Program-made: the position numbers and the translations under genes
Origin: Pseudomonadota bacterium
Lineage (GTDB): Bacteria; Pseudomonadota; Alphaproteobacteria; Acetobacterales; Acetobacteraceae
NCBI GenBank assembly: GCA_021846225.1
Contig: JAJZCG010000024.1
Span: 1-34,811 of the forward strand
Direction: 5' to 3'
DNA length: 34,811 nucleotides
The notes under the pieces: model-generated
Seen by the model: only the letters and a program-made list of their open reading frames with translations
The model's database searches: none
What the model was told of the DNA's origin: nothing
Shown here: piece by piece, positions 7,697 to 16,272 of the stretch
Numbering within the stretch: position 1 is the first letter of the stretch
Layout: each line of letters begins with the position of its first letter

Positions 7697-8839
7697 ATGG
7701 CTGATGGTACACCTCATTTAAGCTTGCGGATTTATCCCCGGATTGCCGGGATCGGGCAAGCCGCGTGGGACGCATGCGCGGGGTGCGATAATCCGTTTGT
7801 GTCCTATGCGTTTCTCTCGGCGCTGGAGGACAGCGGCTCGGTGGGGCCGCGCACGGGGTGGCACCCGCGCTACATAACGCTGTGCGATGAGGCGGGCGCG
7901 GTGGTGGCGGTGGCGCCGGTGTACGCGAAAACCAACTCCTACGGGGAATATGTGTTCGACCATGGCTGGGCGAACGCCTTCGAGCAGGCGGGCGGGAAAT
8001 ATTATCCGAAATTGCAGGTGGCAGTGCCGTTCTCGCCGGTGCCGGGGCCGCGCCTGCTCGTGCGCGCCGGGGTGCCTTATGGCGCGCTGGCGGCGGCGCT
8101 GGAGCAATTGGCGGAGGAGCTGGGGTGCTCGGGCGCGCATGTGACATTTTGCACGCAGGCGGAATACGCGGCGCTGGGCGCGGCCGGGTGGCTGCAACGG
8201 CTGGGCACGCAGTTCCACTGGGAGAATGAGGGCTATGGGCGTTTCGAGGATTTTCTCGGCGCGCTGGCCTCGCGCAAGCGCAAGGCGATAAAGCGCGAGC
8301 GGCGCGAGGCGCAAGCTGGGCTGGAATTTCGGGCGCTGAGCGGGGCGGAACTGACGCCGCAGGTGTGGCGCGCGTTTTACAAATTCTACACCTCGACCGT
8401 GGATCGCAAATGGGGCGGGGCGTATCTGACGCCGGAATTTTTTACCCTGTTGGGCGAGCGGCTGGGGGAGAGCGTTGTGTTGATGTTCGCCGAGCGCGAT
8501 GGGCAGCCGATTGCGGGCGCGCTGAATTTGCGCAGCCGCGATGTGCTGTATGGGCGCAACTGGGGCAGCACGGAGGATGTGCCGTTTCTGCATTTCGAGC
8601 TGTGTTATTATCAGGCGATCGATTACGCGATTGCCCATGGCATGAAGCGCGTGGAGGCCGGGGCACAGGGCGAGCACAAAATCCAGCGCGGGTATCTGCC
8701 CCGGCCGACGTATTCGGCACATTATATAAGACATGCGGGGTTGCGCCGCGCGGTGGGGGATTTTTTGGAGGCGGAACGGCTGGAGATGGAAGCGGCGATG
8801 GCGGCGATGACGGAGGAGAGCCCGTATAAGAAGGAGTGA
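7697..8839 (+). CDS. GNAT/FemAB-like acyltransferase, COG3146 family
   Basis: A 380-residue protein matching the COG3146 family annotated as peptidoglycan biosynthesis/recognition or GNAT-fold acyltransferases, widespread in alphaproteobacteria. Recognisable features are NPFVSYAFLSALEDSGSV near the N-terminus, YVFDHGWANAFEQAGGKYYPKLQVAVPFSPVPG, RKRKAIKRERR, FYTSTVDRKWG, and the C-terminal VEAGAQGEHKIQRGY. It has no signal peptide and should be cytoplasmic. I start it at ATG 7697, where homology begins; the frame is open back to 7610, but that part overlaps pepN. It is divergent from pepN and ends about 245 bases before gltX. The substrate is unknown. Confidence 0.85.
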   Translation: MADGTPHLSLRIYPRIAGIGQAAWDACAGCDNPFVSYAFLSALEDSGSVGPRTGWHPRYITLCDEAGAVVAVAPVYAKTNSYGEYVFDHGWANAFEQAGGKYYPKLQVAVPFSPVPGPRLLVRAGVPYGALAAALEQLAEELGCSGAHVTFCTQAEYAALGAAGWLQRLGTQFHWENEGYGRFEDFLGALASRKRKAIKRERREAQAGLEFRALSGAELTPQVWRAFYKFYTSTVDRKWGGAYLTPEFFTLLGERLGESVVLMFAERDGQPIAGALNLRSRDVLYGRNWGSTEDVPFLHFELCYYQAIDYAIAHGMKRVEAGAQGEHKIQRGYLPRPTYSAHYIRHAGLRRAVGDFLEAERLEMEAAMAAMTEESPYKKE

Positions 8840-8847
8840 GGGGGGAT

Positions 8848-8866
8848 TGCAGGGGTGATCCCTGCA
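8848..8866 (+). terminator. Short hairpin after the COG3146 gene
   Basis: TGCAGGG-GTGAT-CCCTGCA forms a perfect 7-bp stem with a 5-base loop, 8 bases after the stop codon at 8839. There is no T run, so termination is possible but not certain. Confidence 0.4.
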
Positions 8867-8922
8867 TATTCACCGCGTCTTATTTCGGTTGCCGGACCAG
8901 GAAGGCCGCCATGGCCGGAATT

Positions 8923-9007
8923 CGTGGGATGGGTGCCGCGAAGCGAAACCCATCAACCAGGATGCGGTATGAAAACGATGGGTATCGCTATGCTCACCCA
9001 TCCTACG
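8923..9007. repeat. Palindromic intergenic repeat element (REP/MITE-like)
   Basis: Two arms, 8923-8954 and 8977-9007, are near-perfect inverted copies around a 22-base centre. Each has the outer block CGTRGGATGGGTG and the inner block ACCCATC. Each arm can also fold on itself (GATGGGT with ACCCATC). The outer ends resemble the GTAGGRTGGG motif seen in short dispersed intergenic repeats of many proteobacteria. It lies between the COG3146 gene and gltX. The reading frame stays open across it and into gltX, but the gltX protein homology begins at 9085. It may be a mobile miniature element or a REP-type structure; copy number cannot be judged from one window. Confidence 0.7.
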
Positions 9008-9084
9008 CTTGCTATACCCCTTCCAGGGGCGAATCCCATGGTGGCAACTTCACGCCGGGCGCAGAATGGTTTAACCCGCATTGG

Positions 9085-10416
9085 ATGACAAAAGTTCGCT
9101 TCGCGCCCAGCCCCACGGGGTATCTGCATGCCGGCAACGCCCGCGCCGCTTTGGTAAATTATCTGTTCGCCCGGCATGAGGGGGGAAAATTTCTCCTCCG
9201 GCTGGATGATACGGACAGCGAGCGGGGCCGCCCGGAGTATGAGCAGGGGATTTATGACGACCTGCGCTGGCTGGGGATCACCTGGGACGAGACGGCCAAA
9301 CAATCAGAGCGCACGGCGCGCTATGAGGAGGTGGCCGAACGGCTGAAGGCGGCGGGGCGGTTGTATCCGTGTTTCGAGAACGAGGACGAGCTGGCGGCCA
9401 AGCGCGCGGCGCTGGTGAAGCGCAAGCTGCCCCCGGTTTATGACCGCGCGGCGCTGAGCATGACGGCAGAGCAGCGCGCCACGGCGGAGGCCAACGGCAA
9501 GCGGCCGTATTGGCGCTTTAAGCTCTCCGATGGCGGGGTGGCGTGGCAGGACCTGGTGCTGGGCGGGCGGAGCATCAAGCTCGGCACGGTCTCCGACCCG
9601 GTGCTGATCCGCGCGGATGGCACGCCGCTGTATACCTTCACCTCGGTGGTGGATGACGCGGATATGGGGATCACCCATATCATCCGGGGTGAGGACCATG
9701 TCTCCAACACCGCCGTGCAGATTGATCTGTTTCAGGCGGTGAGCAAGGGGCCGCTGCCGCGTTTCGCGCATCTGCCGCTGATCTCGGGCGGCGATGGGGA
9801 GAAGCTCTCCAAGCGGATCGGCAGTATCTCGCTGCGCAGCCTGCGGGCGGATGGCGTGGAGCCGGGGGCGATTGCGGCGTATCTGGCGCGGCTGGGCACC
9901 AATAAGGATGCCGCGCCGCTGGGAATGGCGGAGCTGATCGCGGCGTTCAACATTGCTGATTTTGGCCGCTCGCCGCCGCGTTTTGATGCACGGCAGTTGC
10001 TCGCGCTGAACCGCAAGCTGCTGCACGCGCTAAGCTTTGAGGATGTGAAAGCCCGCCTGCCGGATGGGGCCGGGGAGGATTTCTGGCATGCCATTCGCGG
10101 CAATCTCGACATGTTGAGCGAGGCGCGGCGCTGGTGGGAAGTGGTGCATGGCGATTTTCTGCCGCGTGAGATTAAGGGCAGCGAGGCGGTGCTGAAGGCC
10201 GCGCTGGAGACGCTGCCCCCTGCCCCGCTGGGCCCGGATTCATGGAAAGCCTGGACCACGGAGATTGCCGCCGCGACCGGGGCGGCGGGGCGGGCGCTGT
10301 ATCATCCGCTGCGGGTGGCGCTCACCGGCGAGGATCAGGGACCGGAAATGGCGGGGCTTCTGCCGCTCATCGGGCATGGGCGCACCATGGCGCGGTTACG
10401 GCGCTTCGTTGTATAG
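9085..10416 (+). CDS. gltX: Glutamate-tRNA ligase
   Basis: A 443-residue class I aminoacyl-tRNA synthetase that charges tRNA with glutamate in the cytoplasm. The HIGH-type signature is FAPSPTGYLHAGNAR (6-20) and the KMSKS-type signature is KLSKR (240-244). Other GluRS features are LLRLDDTDSERGRPEY, TPLYTFTSVVDDADMGITHIIRGEDHVSNT and LPLISGGDGEKL. The start at ATG 9085 gives the standard N-terminus MTKVRFAPSP; the longer open frame upstream only reads through a palindromic repeat. It is somewhat shorter than the usual 470 residues, as in many alphaproteobacterial copies. Alphaproteobacteria often have two gltX genes, one charging tRNA(Gln) for later amidation; which copy this is cannot be told. 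Confidence 0.95.
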   Translation: MTKVRFAPSPTGYLHAGNARAALVNYLFARHEGGKFLLRLDDTDSERGRPEYEQGIYDDLRWLGITWDETAKQSERTARYEEVAERLKAAGRLYPCFENEDELAAKRAALVKRKLPPVYDRAALSMTAEQRATAEANGKRPYWRFKLSDGGVAWQDLVLGGRSIKLGTVSDPVLIRADGTPLYTFTSVVDDADMGITHIIRGEDHVSNTAVQIDLFQAVSKGPLPRFAHLPLISGGDGEKLSKRIGSISLRSLRADGVEPGAIAAYLARLGTNKDAAPLGMAELIAAFNIADFGRSPPRFDARQLLALNRKLLHALSFEDVKARLPDGAGEDFWHAIRGNLDMLSEARRWWEVVHGDFLPREIKGSEAVLKAALETLPPAPLGPDSWKAWTTEIAAATGAAGRALYHPLRVALTGEDQGPEMAGLLPLIGHGRTMARLRRFVV

Positions 10417-10466
10417 CGGGCGCTGCCCGGCTAAGACGGTCCGGGCTGAACGGTAGGGTCGGGCGC

Positions 10467-11132
10467 GTGGTTGATATTTTTGACGAGGTTTCAGAGGATC
10501 TGCGCAATGAGCGCGCGGTTGTGCTCGCCAAACGCTATGGCGGGCTCCTGCTGCTCGCGATGCTGGCTGTACTGGCGGGGGTGGGCTGGCAGCAGTTTCA
10601 TGCCTGGTATCAGCAGAAGCAGAACGAGAAGGCCGCCACTGCGTATCTGGCCCTGACCAAGCCGCTGGATGCCGCCGGGACGGGCCTGAGCGGCGCCGCG
10701 GCGCTCACGGGGGCAAAAGCCCTGACCAATTTCGCGGCCAGTGCGCCGGAAGGCTACCGCACGCTGGCTGATTTGCGCGCCGCCGCGCTTTATGCCGGCG
10801 CCGGAGAGACCACGCAGGCCGAGGGCCTGTGGAACAACGTGGCCGATGATACCGGCGCCGATCCGCTGCTGCGCGGCCTCGCCAACTTGTTATGGGCGCA
10901 GCACGCGCTGGGCAGCGCGCCGGATGGCGAGGTGCTCGCCCGGCTGAAACCGCTGACCACCGACACCAACGCCTACCATGGACTGGCGCGCGAAACGCAG
11001 GCGCTGGTTTATCTGCATGAAGGCAAAAGCGATCTGGCAAAGGCCCTGCTCACGCAGATCGCGGCCGATCCCGGCTCCCCGGACGGCGTGCGCAACCGCG
11101 CCGAAGGCTTGCTTGCAAAGTTGAACGGATGA
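10467..11132 (+). CDS. YfgM-like membrane-anchored TPR protein
   Basis: A 221-residue protein starting VDIFDEVSEDLRNERAVVLAKRYG, the usual N-terminus of the alphaproteobacterial YfgM/DUF2659-type family. One membrane helix lies at about 24-42, so most of the protein faces the periplasm. The rest is helical with TPR-like spacing (YRTLADLRAAALYAGAGETTQAEGLWNNVA, ETQALVYLHEGKSDLAKALLTQIA). YfgM in E. coli works beside the Sec translocon and periplasmic chaperones. The start is GTG at 10467 without a clear ribosome binding site. It overlaps bamB by 4 bases (ATGA), and the YfgM-BamB-Der order is the conserved one, which supports the call. Confidence 0.85.
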   Translation: MVDIFDEVSEDLRNERAVVLAKRYGGLLLLAMLAVLAGVGWQQFHAWYQQKQNEKAATAYLALTKPLDAAGTGLSGAAALTGAKALTNFAASAPEGYRTLADLRAAALYAGAGETTQAEGLWNNVADDTGADPLLRGLANLLWAQHALGSAPDGEVLARLKPLTTDTNAYHGLARETQALVYLHEGKSDLAKALLTQIAADPGSPDGVRNRAEGLLAKLNG

Positions 11133-12448
11133 CAAAAATCATGATGCGACGTCGTACGGCCCTTACCCTCTCGCTTGGCCTGCTGGCCACCGCCTGCTCC
11201 AAGCCAAAGGTGGCGATTATCGGCACGCAGATACCTGTGCTGCCCGATACCGGGGCGCTGAACGTGAGCGCCAACGCGCCGCCGGTGAGCCTGCCGCCTG
11301 CCGTGGCGCTGGCGGACTGGCCCCAGGTGCTGGGAAATGCCGCGCATGCGCCGGGCAATGCCACGGGGCCGCTTGGGCTCAACCGGCATTGGGTGGCCTC
11401 GGCCGGACAGGGCGGCGGTTTCCGCCAGCCGTTGCAAGCCAGCCCCCTCCTCGCAAATGGCCAGGTCTTCAGCATGGACGCCGCCGCCGCGGTGAGCGCC
11501 TTCTCCGCCGCGGACGGCGCGAGGGTGTGGCACACCGTGACACGGCCGAAGCATTCCAACGAGCCCAATATCGGCGGCGGCATCGGCTATGACCAGGGGC
11601 GGATCTACGCCACCACCGGCTATGGCGAACTGCTCGCGCTGGATGCCGGCTCAGGCAAAATCCTCTGGCGGCAGGCGCTTGATTTTCCTGCCCGGACCGC
11701 GCCGATGATCGCGGGCGGGCTGGTGGCGCTGATCACGCAGAACGACCTGCTGCTCACCTTCAATGCCGCGACCGGCGCGCCGGGCTGGCGCTTCACCGGC
11801 CAGGTGCTGCAAAACACCGGCCCCGCCGTTGCCGTATCCGGCGCCCCGGCCTTTGCCGATGGCATTGTTGTCGCCGGGTTCGCCTCCGGCATGCTGGCGG
11901 CGCTGGATGCGAATTCCGGCACGACGCTGTGGGAGCAGAGCCTCGCGGCCGCCTCCGGCCAGGCCAGCTCGCTCGACTTCTCCGATATCGTGGCGCCGCC
12001 GGTGATCTCGGGCGGGGTGGTGTATGCGCTGGGCCTGGGCAATACCGCCATGGCGGTGGATCTGCATTCGGGCGCCAAGGTGTGGACGCATAGCGCCAGC
12101 GGCTCGCAGCCGTTCTGCCTGGCCGGGGGCTTCGCCTTTTTGCTGGACAGCACGCAGACGCTCACCGCCATCCATGCCGATGACGGGCTGGTCAGCTGGT
12201 CTTTGCCGATGCCGGCGTTCGCCAACATGAAAAAGAAAAAAAACCCCGTGCTCTGGGCCGGACCGGTGCTGGTGAACAGCACGCTGGTGCTTACCAGCAG
12301 CCACGGCGAAATCGCGCTGGTCGATCCGGTGGCGGGGGTTATCAAATCCACCGCCAAGCTGGCAGGCCCCGCGGATATGGCGCCGATTGCCGCGGGCGGG
12401 CTGCTGCTGCAGCTCACGCGTGACGCCAAACTCACAGCCTACGGCTGA
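11129..12448 (+). CDS. bamB: Outer membrane protein assembly factor BamB
   Basis: A 439-residue lipoprotein. The signal is RRRTALTLSLGLLATAC with lipid attachment at Cys23. The mature part is an eight-bladed PQQ-like beta-propeller with repeats such as GYGELLALDAGSGKILWRQAL, LLTFNAATGAPGWRFTG, GMLAALDANSGTTLWEQSL and TAMAVDLHSGAKVWTHS. As part of the BAM complex on the inner face of the outer membrane it helps fold beta-barrel proteins. A short KKKKK tract interrupts the sequence near residue 370. Its position between the YfgM-like gene and der matches the conserved arrangement and separates it from PQQ dehydrogenases, which are much longer. Confidence 0.93.
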   Translation: MTKIMMRRRTALTLSLGLLATACSKPKVAIIGTQIPVLPDTGALNVSANAPPVSLPPAVALADWPQVLGNAAHAPGNATGPLGLNRHWVASAGQGGGFRQPLQASPLLANGQVFSMDAAAAVSAFSAADGARVWHTVTRPKHSNEPNIGGGIGYDQGRIYATTGYGELLALDAGSGKILWRQALDFPARTAPMIAGGLVALITQNDLLLTFNAATGAPGWRFTGQVLQNTGPAVAVSGAPAFADGIVVAGFASGMLAALDANSGTTLWEQSLAAASGQASSLDFSDIVAPPVISGGVVYALGLGNTAMAVDLHSGAKVWTHSASGSQPFCLAGGFAFLLDSTQTLTAIHADDGLVSWSLPMPAFANMKKKKNPVLWAGPVLVNSTLVLTSSHGEIALVDPVAGVIKSTAKLAGPADMAPIAAGGLLLQLTRDAKLTAYG

Positions 12449-12455
12449 AGCCGCC

Positions 12456-13796
12456 ATGACCCCGCGCGTTGTCATTACCGGCCGGCCGAATGTCGGAAAA
12501 TCGACCCTGTTCAACCGGCTGGTGGGGTCACGGCTTGCGCTGGTCGCCGATACGCCGGGGGTGACGCGCGACCGCAAGGAAGCCGAGGCGACGCTGGCGG
12601 GCACCAAGGTGCTGCTGGTGGACACCGCCGGGCTGGAGGAAGCAGCACCCGACACGCTGCCGGGGCGCATGCGCGCCTCCACCAGCCGCGCGGTGGATGA
12701 GGCGGATCTGGTGCTCTTTGTGTTCGATGCGCGCGCCGGGCTGCTGCCGGAGGATAAGCATTTTGCCTCCTGGCTGCGCCGCACGGGCAAAAAGGTGCTG
12801 GTGGTGGCCAATAAGGCCGAGGGGCGCGGCGGGGCGGCGGCCACCATGGAAGCCTATGAGCTGGGCCTGGGCGAGCCGGTAGGGATTTCCGCCGAGCATA
12901 ACGAGGGCGTTTATGATCTGATGCGCGATATCGCGGATCTGCTGCCGCCGCCGCCGGAAGAGGGCGCGGAGGATGCGGAGAATCTGCCGCTGCATTTCGC
13001 CATCGTCGGGCGGCCGAATGCCGGGAAATCGACACTGCTGAACCATCTGCTGGGCGAGCAGCGGATGATTACCGGGCCGGAGCCGGGGCTGACGCGCGAC
13101 GCGGTGGCGGTGGACCTGACCGGGCCGGATGGGAAATTATACCGGCTTGTCGACACCGCGGGCTTGCGCAAGCGGGCAAAGGTGGATGAGGGGCTGGAGC
13201 GGATGTCCACCTCGTCATCCATCGAGGCGCTGAAGCGGGCCGAGATGGTGGTTCTGGCGGTGGATGCCGTGCAGGGCGTGCAGGAGCAGGATTTGCACAT
13301 CGCCCGGCTGATTGAGCGCGAGGGCCGCGCCTGCGTGATCGCGCTGACCAAATGGGACGCGGTGGAAGACCGCGCGAAGGCGAAGCAGGCGGCGATTGAC
13401 CGGATTTCGATTTCGCTCTCGCAGATGAAAGGCATCACGCTGGTGCCTTTGTCGGCCGAGACCGGCGAGGGGGTGGGCAAGCTGTTCCCCGCCATCCGCG
13501 AGACCTATGAGAAATGGAACACGCGCGTGCCCACCAGCGCGCTGAACCGCTGGTTTGAACATGCGCTGGAGCGCTTTCCGCCGCCGATGGTGGAAGGACG
13601 GCGGCTGAAGCTGCGCTATATCACGCAGGTGAAGGCCAGGCCGCCGACGTTTGCGCTGTTTGGCACGCGCGCCGAGATGGTGCCCGATACCTACATGCGC
13701 TATCTGGTGAACTCGTTGCGTGATGCGTTCGAGATGCCCGGCGTGCCGATCCGCATCATGCTGCGCGGGACGGACAACCCTTACCACGAGAAGTAA
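12456..13796 (+). CDS. der: GTPase Der (EngA), 50S ribosome assembly
   Basis: A 446-residue protein with the tandem GTPase domains unique to Der. Domain 1 has the P-loop GRPNVGKS (9-16), DTAG and NKAE. Domain 2 has GRPNAGKS (185-192), DTAGLRKRAKV and TKWD. The C-terminal KH-like domain includes RLKLRYITQVKARPPTFALF and ends with IMLRGTDNPY. It acts in late assembly of the large ribosomal subunit and is normally essential. The start ATG at 12456 lies 7 bases after the bamB stop; the longer open frame runs inside bamB and is not used. Confidence 0.97.
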   Translation: MTPRVVITGRPNVGKSTLFNRLVGSRLALVADTPGVTRDRKEAEATLAGTKVLLVDTAGLEEAAPDTLPGRMRASTSRAVDEADLVLFVFDARAGLLPEDKHFASWLRRTGKKVLVVANKAEGRGGAAATMEAYELGLGEPVGISAEHNEGVYDLMRDIADLLPPPPEEGAEDAENLPLHFAIVGRPNAGKSTLLNHLLGEQRMITGPEPGLTRDAVAVDLTGPDGKLYRLVDTAGLRKRAKVDEGLERMSTSSSIEALKRAEMVVLAVDAVQGVQEQDLHIARLIEREGRACVIALTKWDAVEDRAKAKQAAIDRISISLSQMKGITLVPLSAETGEGVGKLFPAIRETYEKWNTRVPTSALNRWFEHALERFPPPMVEGRRLKLRYITQVKARPPTFALFGTRAEMVPDTYMRYLVNSLRDAFEMPGVPIRIMLRGTDNPYHEK

Positions 13797-13875
13797 CCGC
13801 GGCCGGGCGCAAATGCCATGAAACGGTCATCCTGGCCCCCTCGCCGCGCGGCGGAGCGGCGGCTAGGAAGCGGGT

Positions 13876-14334
13876 ATGCGTTATGTCTTGTTTTGCATGC
13901 TCGTGCTCATTGGCGCCCCGGCGGCGGCGCATGTGGGAGATATTCCCGCAGGCCCTCACGCCGGAGCCGTGTCCTATGACGATAATCAGGCGATCATGGT
14001 TCCGGCGGGCTCAAAGGCGCGCGATGCCGCGGGGCTGGCGGATGCGGAGATTTGCGTAAAAGCGGGCTCGCGCGCGCAATATAACCTGCAGGCGTATTTC
14101 ACCGCGCATAAAATTCCGCTGCGGGAATTCGCGTTTCAGGAAACTGGCGAGATGCACGACGCCTACCGGGACGGGCGGTGCGATGCGATAACCGCGCGCA
14201 GATCCGTGCTGACCGCTCTGCGGGCCAGCGTGGGGCGCGATGATCTCATCCTGCCCGATAATCTTGGCAACCATTTCATCCACGCCGCGGCGCTGGCTGC
14301 ACACACCACAAAGGAAAATACCCATGGCCTTTAA
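13876..14334 (+). CDS. Truncated amino-acid-binding protein (half of an AapJ-like solute-binding protein)
   Basis: A 152-residue exported protein: signal peptide MRYVLFCMLVLIGAPAAA, then a region resembling the middle of AapJ/BztA general amino-acid-binding proteins. The match runs from SYDDNQAIMVPAGSKARDAAGLADAEICVKAGSRAQYNLQAYF through FAFQETGEMHDAYRDGRCDAITA to LILPDNLGN. The first lobe before it and the C-terminal part after it are missing, so it is about half a normal protein. The reading frame is intact, AGGAAG precedes the ATG, and the end overlaps the next gene by 11 bases, so it looks expressed rather than decayed. It may be a relic recruited for a new role. No transporter genes are nearby. 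Confidence 0.7.
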   Translation: MRYVLFCMLVLIGAPAAAHVGDIPAGPHAGAVSYDDNQAIMVPAGSKARDAAGLADAEICVKAGSRAQYNLQAYFTAHKIPLREFAFQETGEMHDAYRDGRCDAITARRSVLTALRASVGRDDLILPDNLGNHFIHAAALAAHTTKENTHGL

Positions 14335-16249
14335 GCAAATTTTGCAACGTGTCACGGCGTTGGTGGCGGCATCCTCGCTGCTGCAGGCGCCGCTGGCTTA
14401 TGGCGATGTGCTGACACCGCAGCCCGGCGGGCCGGCGGCTGTGCGCGCGCAGATGGTGGGGCGCGAGCCGGCGATGAGCCAGGCGCAGGAGATCGCCCTG
14501 CTGCGCAAGCATGTGAAATATGTGTTCGTGATCTTTCAGGAAAATCGCTCGTTCGATTCCTATTTCGGCACATTCCCCGGCGCCAACGGGCTGTTCACGC
14601 AGCCGGCGGACAAGACGCCCGGCTTTGTTCAGCCGATTGAAAACGTGGACGGCAGCATGGGCACGATCTCGCCTTTCCGCATCGGCCCGGACCAGTACGC
14701 CGCGGACCTTGATGACGTGGACCATTCGTATGTCATCATGGCGCATAAGATGGATGTGACGAACGGCGTTGCGAAGATGGACAATTACGCGCTGGATGAA
14801 GAAAAGAAATACATGCCGCACGGGCAGGGCGTGCCCTCGCTGATGGCCAAGCAGATGGGCGAGCTGACGATGGCCTATGAGAACTGCGACACTGTTCCTT
14901 ATCTGTGGAATTATGCCAGCCGCTTCGTGCTGTTCGATAGTATTTTCCAGCATACCATGGGGCCGTCCGCTCCGAACGCGATTGTGATGATCGCGGGGCA
15001 GACCGGCGAGACGCAATGGGTGAAGCACCCCAATGAGGCCGACGGCGCCAAGGGGCTGCTCAAGGGCCAGGGCGAACCCGTGATCACCGATAATGACCCG
15101 GTTTGGGGTACAGGCGGCGCGGGGGATACCAGCGGCATGCCGCAGAACCCGCAGGATGGCGCGAAACATGCCGTGATTCCGGCGCTGAACCAGACCTACG
15201 CCTCGCTGCCGCTGAGCATGACCGGGGATAGCGCGCAGAAGGTAACGGCGGCGGATAAAGACCCGGCCACCGACCTCGCCGATGTGCGCCAGGATATTCC
15301 CGCCCTCGCCGCCAGCAACGTGAACGCCGTGCCGTGGGGCTGGTACGAGGAGGGCTATGACGCGGAACCGAATGACGCGGCGCATGGCGGGTATATCGGC
15401 CATCACAACGGGCCGCAGTATTTCGGCTATGTCGCCAACAACCCGGAGATGACCGCGCATCTGCACGGGCTTGGCGATTTCTACAACGCAATCAGCGCTG
15501 ACAAGCTTTCACCCACCGGGGGCGTGTATTATCTGCGCGGGGGGTTCCAGAATATCGAAGGCATGAAGCCCGCGCTGAATGATCCGGCGGTGCAGCATAA
15601 TTTCCAGGGCGATGACGACCATCCGGGTTACTCGGATTCAGCGATTTCCGAGGCGCAGGTGGCGCGTGAGGTGAATGCCATCGCGCGGAGCAAATACTGG
15701 GCGCAATCGGCCATTATCATCACCTATGATGAATCGGCCGGGGATTACGACCATGTGCCGCCGCATTTCGTGGAATACGGCCCGCAGGGTCTGCCGCTCT
15801 CGCCTGGCCCGCGCATTCCGCTCATTCTCATCAGCCCCTATGCGCGCGTGCATGTGGTCAGCCATGAGACCGGGAATCAGGCCAGCGTGATCAAATTCAT
15901 CGACATGCTCTATCATCTTCCGCCGCTGGCGGATCTACCCGATGAGGCGCAGGCGCGCGCGGCGGGGCTTGGCATGTTCAAGCAGGCGTATCTGGGCCCG
16001 GCGGATGACAAGACCCCAGGGGTGGGCGATCTGCTCTCAGCCTTTGACCCGGCGCGGCTGGAAGGCAAGGCAAGCCCCCTGCCCGCTGCTTACGCGATCA
16101 CGCCCGATGCAACGGCGATACCGCCCGACAACAACCAGGGTTGCAAGGTGATCGGCGTTGTGCCGGTGGACATTGCCAAAGGCATCGTCAACCATATTCC
16201 GGCCGATTTTAACCCGCGCCCGCAGACCGATCCGACGGCGGCGCAATAG
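14324..16249 (+). CDS. Secreted acid phosphatase / phospholipase C-type phosphoesterase
   Basis: A 641-residue protein with a Sec signal peptide (MAFKQILQRVTALVAASSLLQAPLAYG) and the phosphoesterase family fold (PF04185; AcpA and phospholipase C relatives). Key stretches are VFVIFQENRSFDSYFGTFPG, where Glu73 and Asn74 sit in the metal/nucleophile region, IFQHTMGPSAPNAI, ITYDESAGDYDHVPPHF (Asp469, Glu470, Asp474, Asp476, His477) and ISPYARVHVVSHETG. It should hydrolyse phosphate monoesters or phospholipid headgroups in the periplasm or outside the cell. The start ATG follows AAGGAAAA and overlaps the upstream half-SBP gene, giving translational coupling. Choosing between acid phosphatase and phospholipase needs biochemistry; the length favours the AcpA-like branch. 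Confidence 0.85.
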   Translation: MAFKQILQRVTALVAASSLLQAPLAYGDVLTPQPGGPAAVRAQMVGREPAMSQAQEIALLRKHVKYVFVIFQENRSFDSYFGTFPGANGLFTQPADKTPGFVQPIENVDGSMGTISPFRIGPDQYAADLDDVDHSYVIMAHKMDVTNGVAKMDNYALDEEKKYMPHGQGVPSLMAKQMGELTMAYENCDTVPYLWNYASRFVLFDSIFQHTMGPSAPNAIVMIAGQTGETQWVKHPNEADGAKGLLKGQGEPVITDNDPVWGTGGAGDTSGMPQNPQDGAKHAVIPALNQTYASLPLSMTGDSAQKVTAADKDPATDLADVRQDIPALAASNVNAVPWGWYEEGYDAEPNDAAHGGYIGHHNGPQYFGYVANNPEMTAHLHGLGDFYNAISADKLSPTGGVYYLRGGFQNIEGMKPALNDPAVQHNFQGDDDHPGYSDSAISEAQVAREVNAIARSKYWAQSAIIITYDESAGDYDHVPPHFVEYGPQGLPLSPGPRIPLILISPYARVHVVSHETGNQASVIKFIDMLYHLPPLADLPDEAQARAAGLGMFKQAYLGPADDKTPGVGDLLSAFDPARLEGKASPLPAAYAITPDATAIPPDNNQGCKVIGVVPVDIAKGIVNHIPADFNPRPQTDPTAAQ

Positions 16250-16252
16250 GCC

Positions 16253-16272
16253 GAGGCGGGTTAACCCGCCTC
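16253..16272. terminator. Perfect 20-bp palindrome between convergent genes
   Basis: GAGGCGGG-TTAA-CCCGCCTC spans the 11-base gap between the phosphoesterase stop and the stop of the convergent ABC-F gene, and includes the latter's stop codon. It could stall transcription from both sides, but no T run follows on either strand. Confidence 0.5.

Noticed and set aside
8836-9084. N-terminal extension of gltX
   Set aside because: GluRS homology starts exactly at MTKVRFAPSP (9085), and the extension only translates the palindromic repeat.
13842-13853. GC palindrome CGCCGCGCGGCG after der as a terminator
   Set aside because: Short, no T run, and such palindromes are common by chance at this base composition.
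14276-15466. 396-codon open frame opposite the phosphoesterase gene
   Set aside because: Shadow of the phosphoesterase; Arg/His-rich with no recognisable motif.
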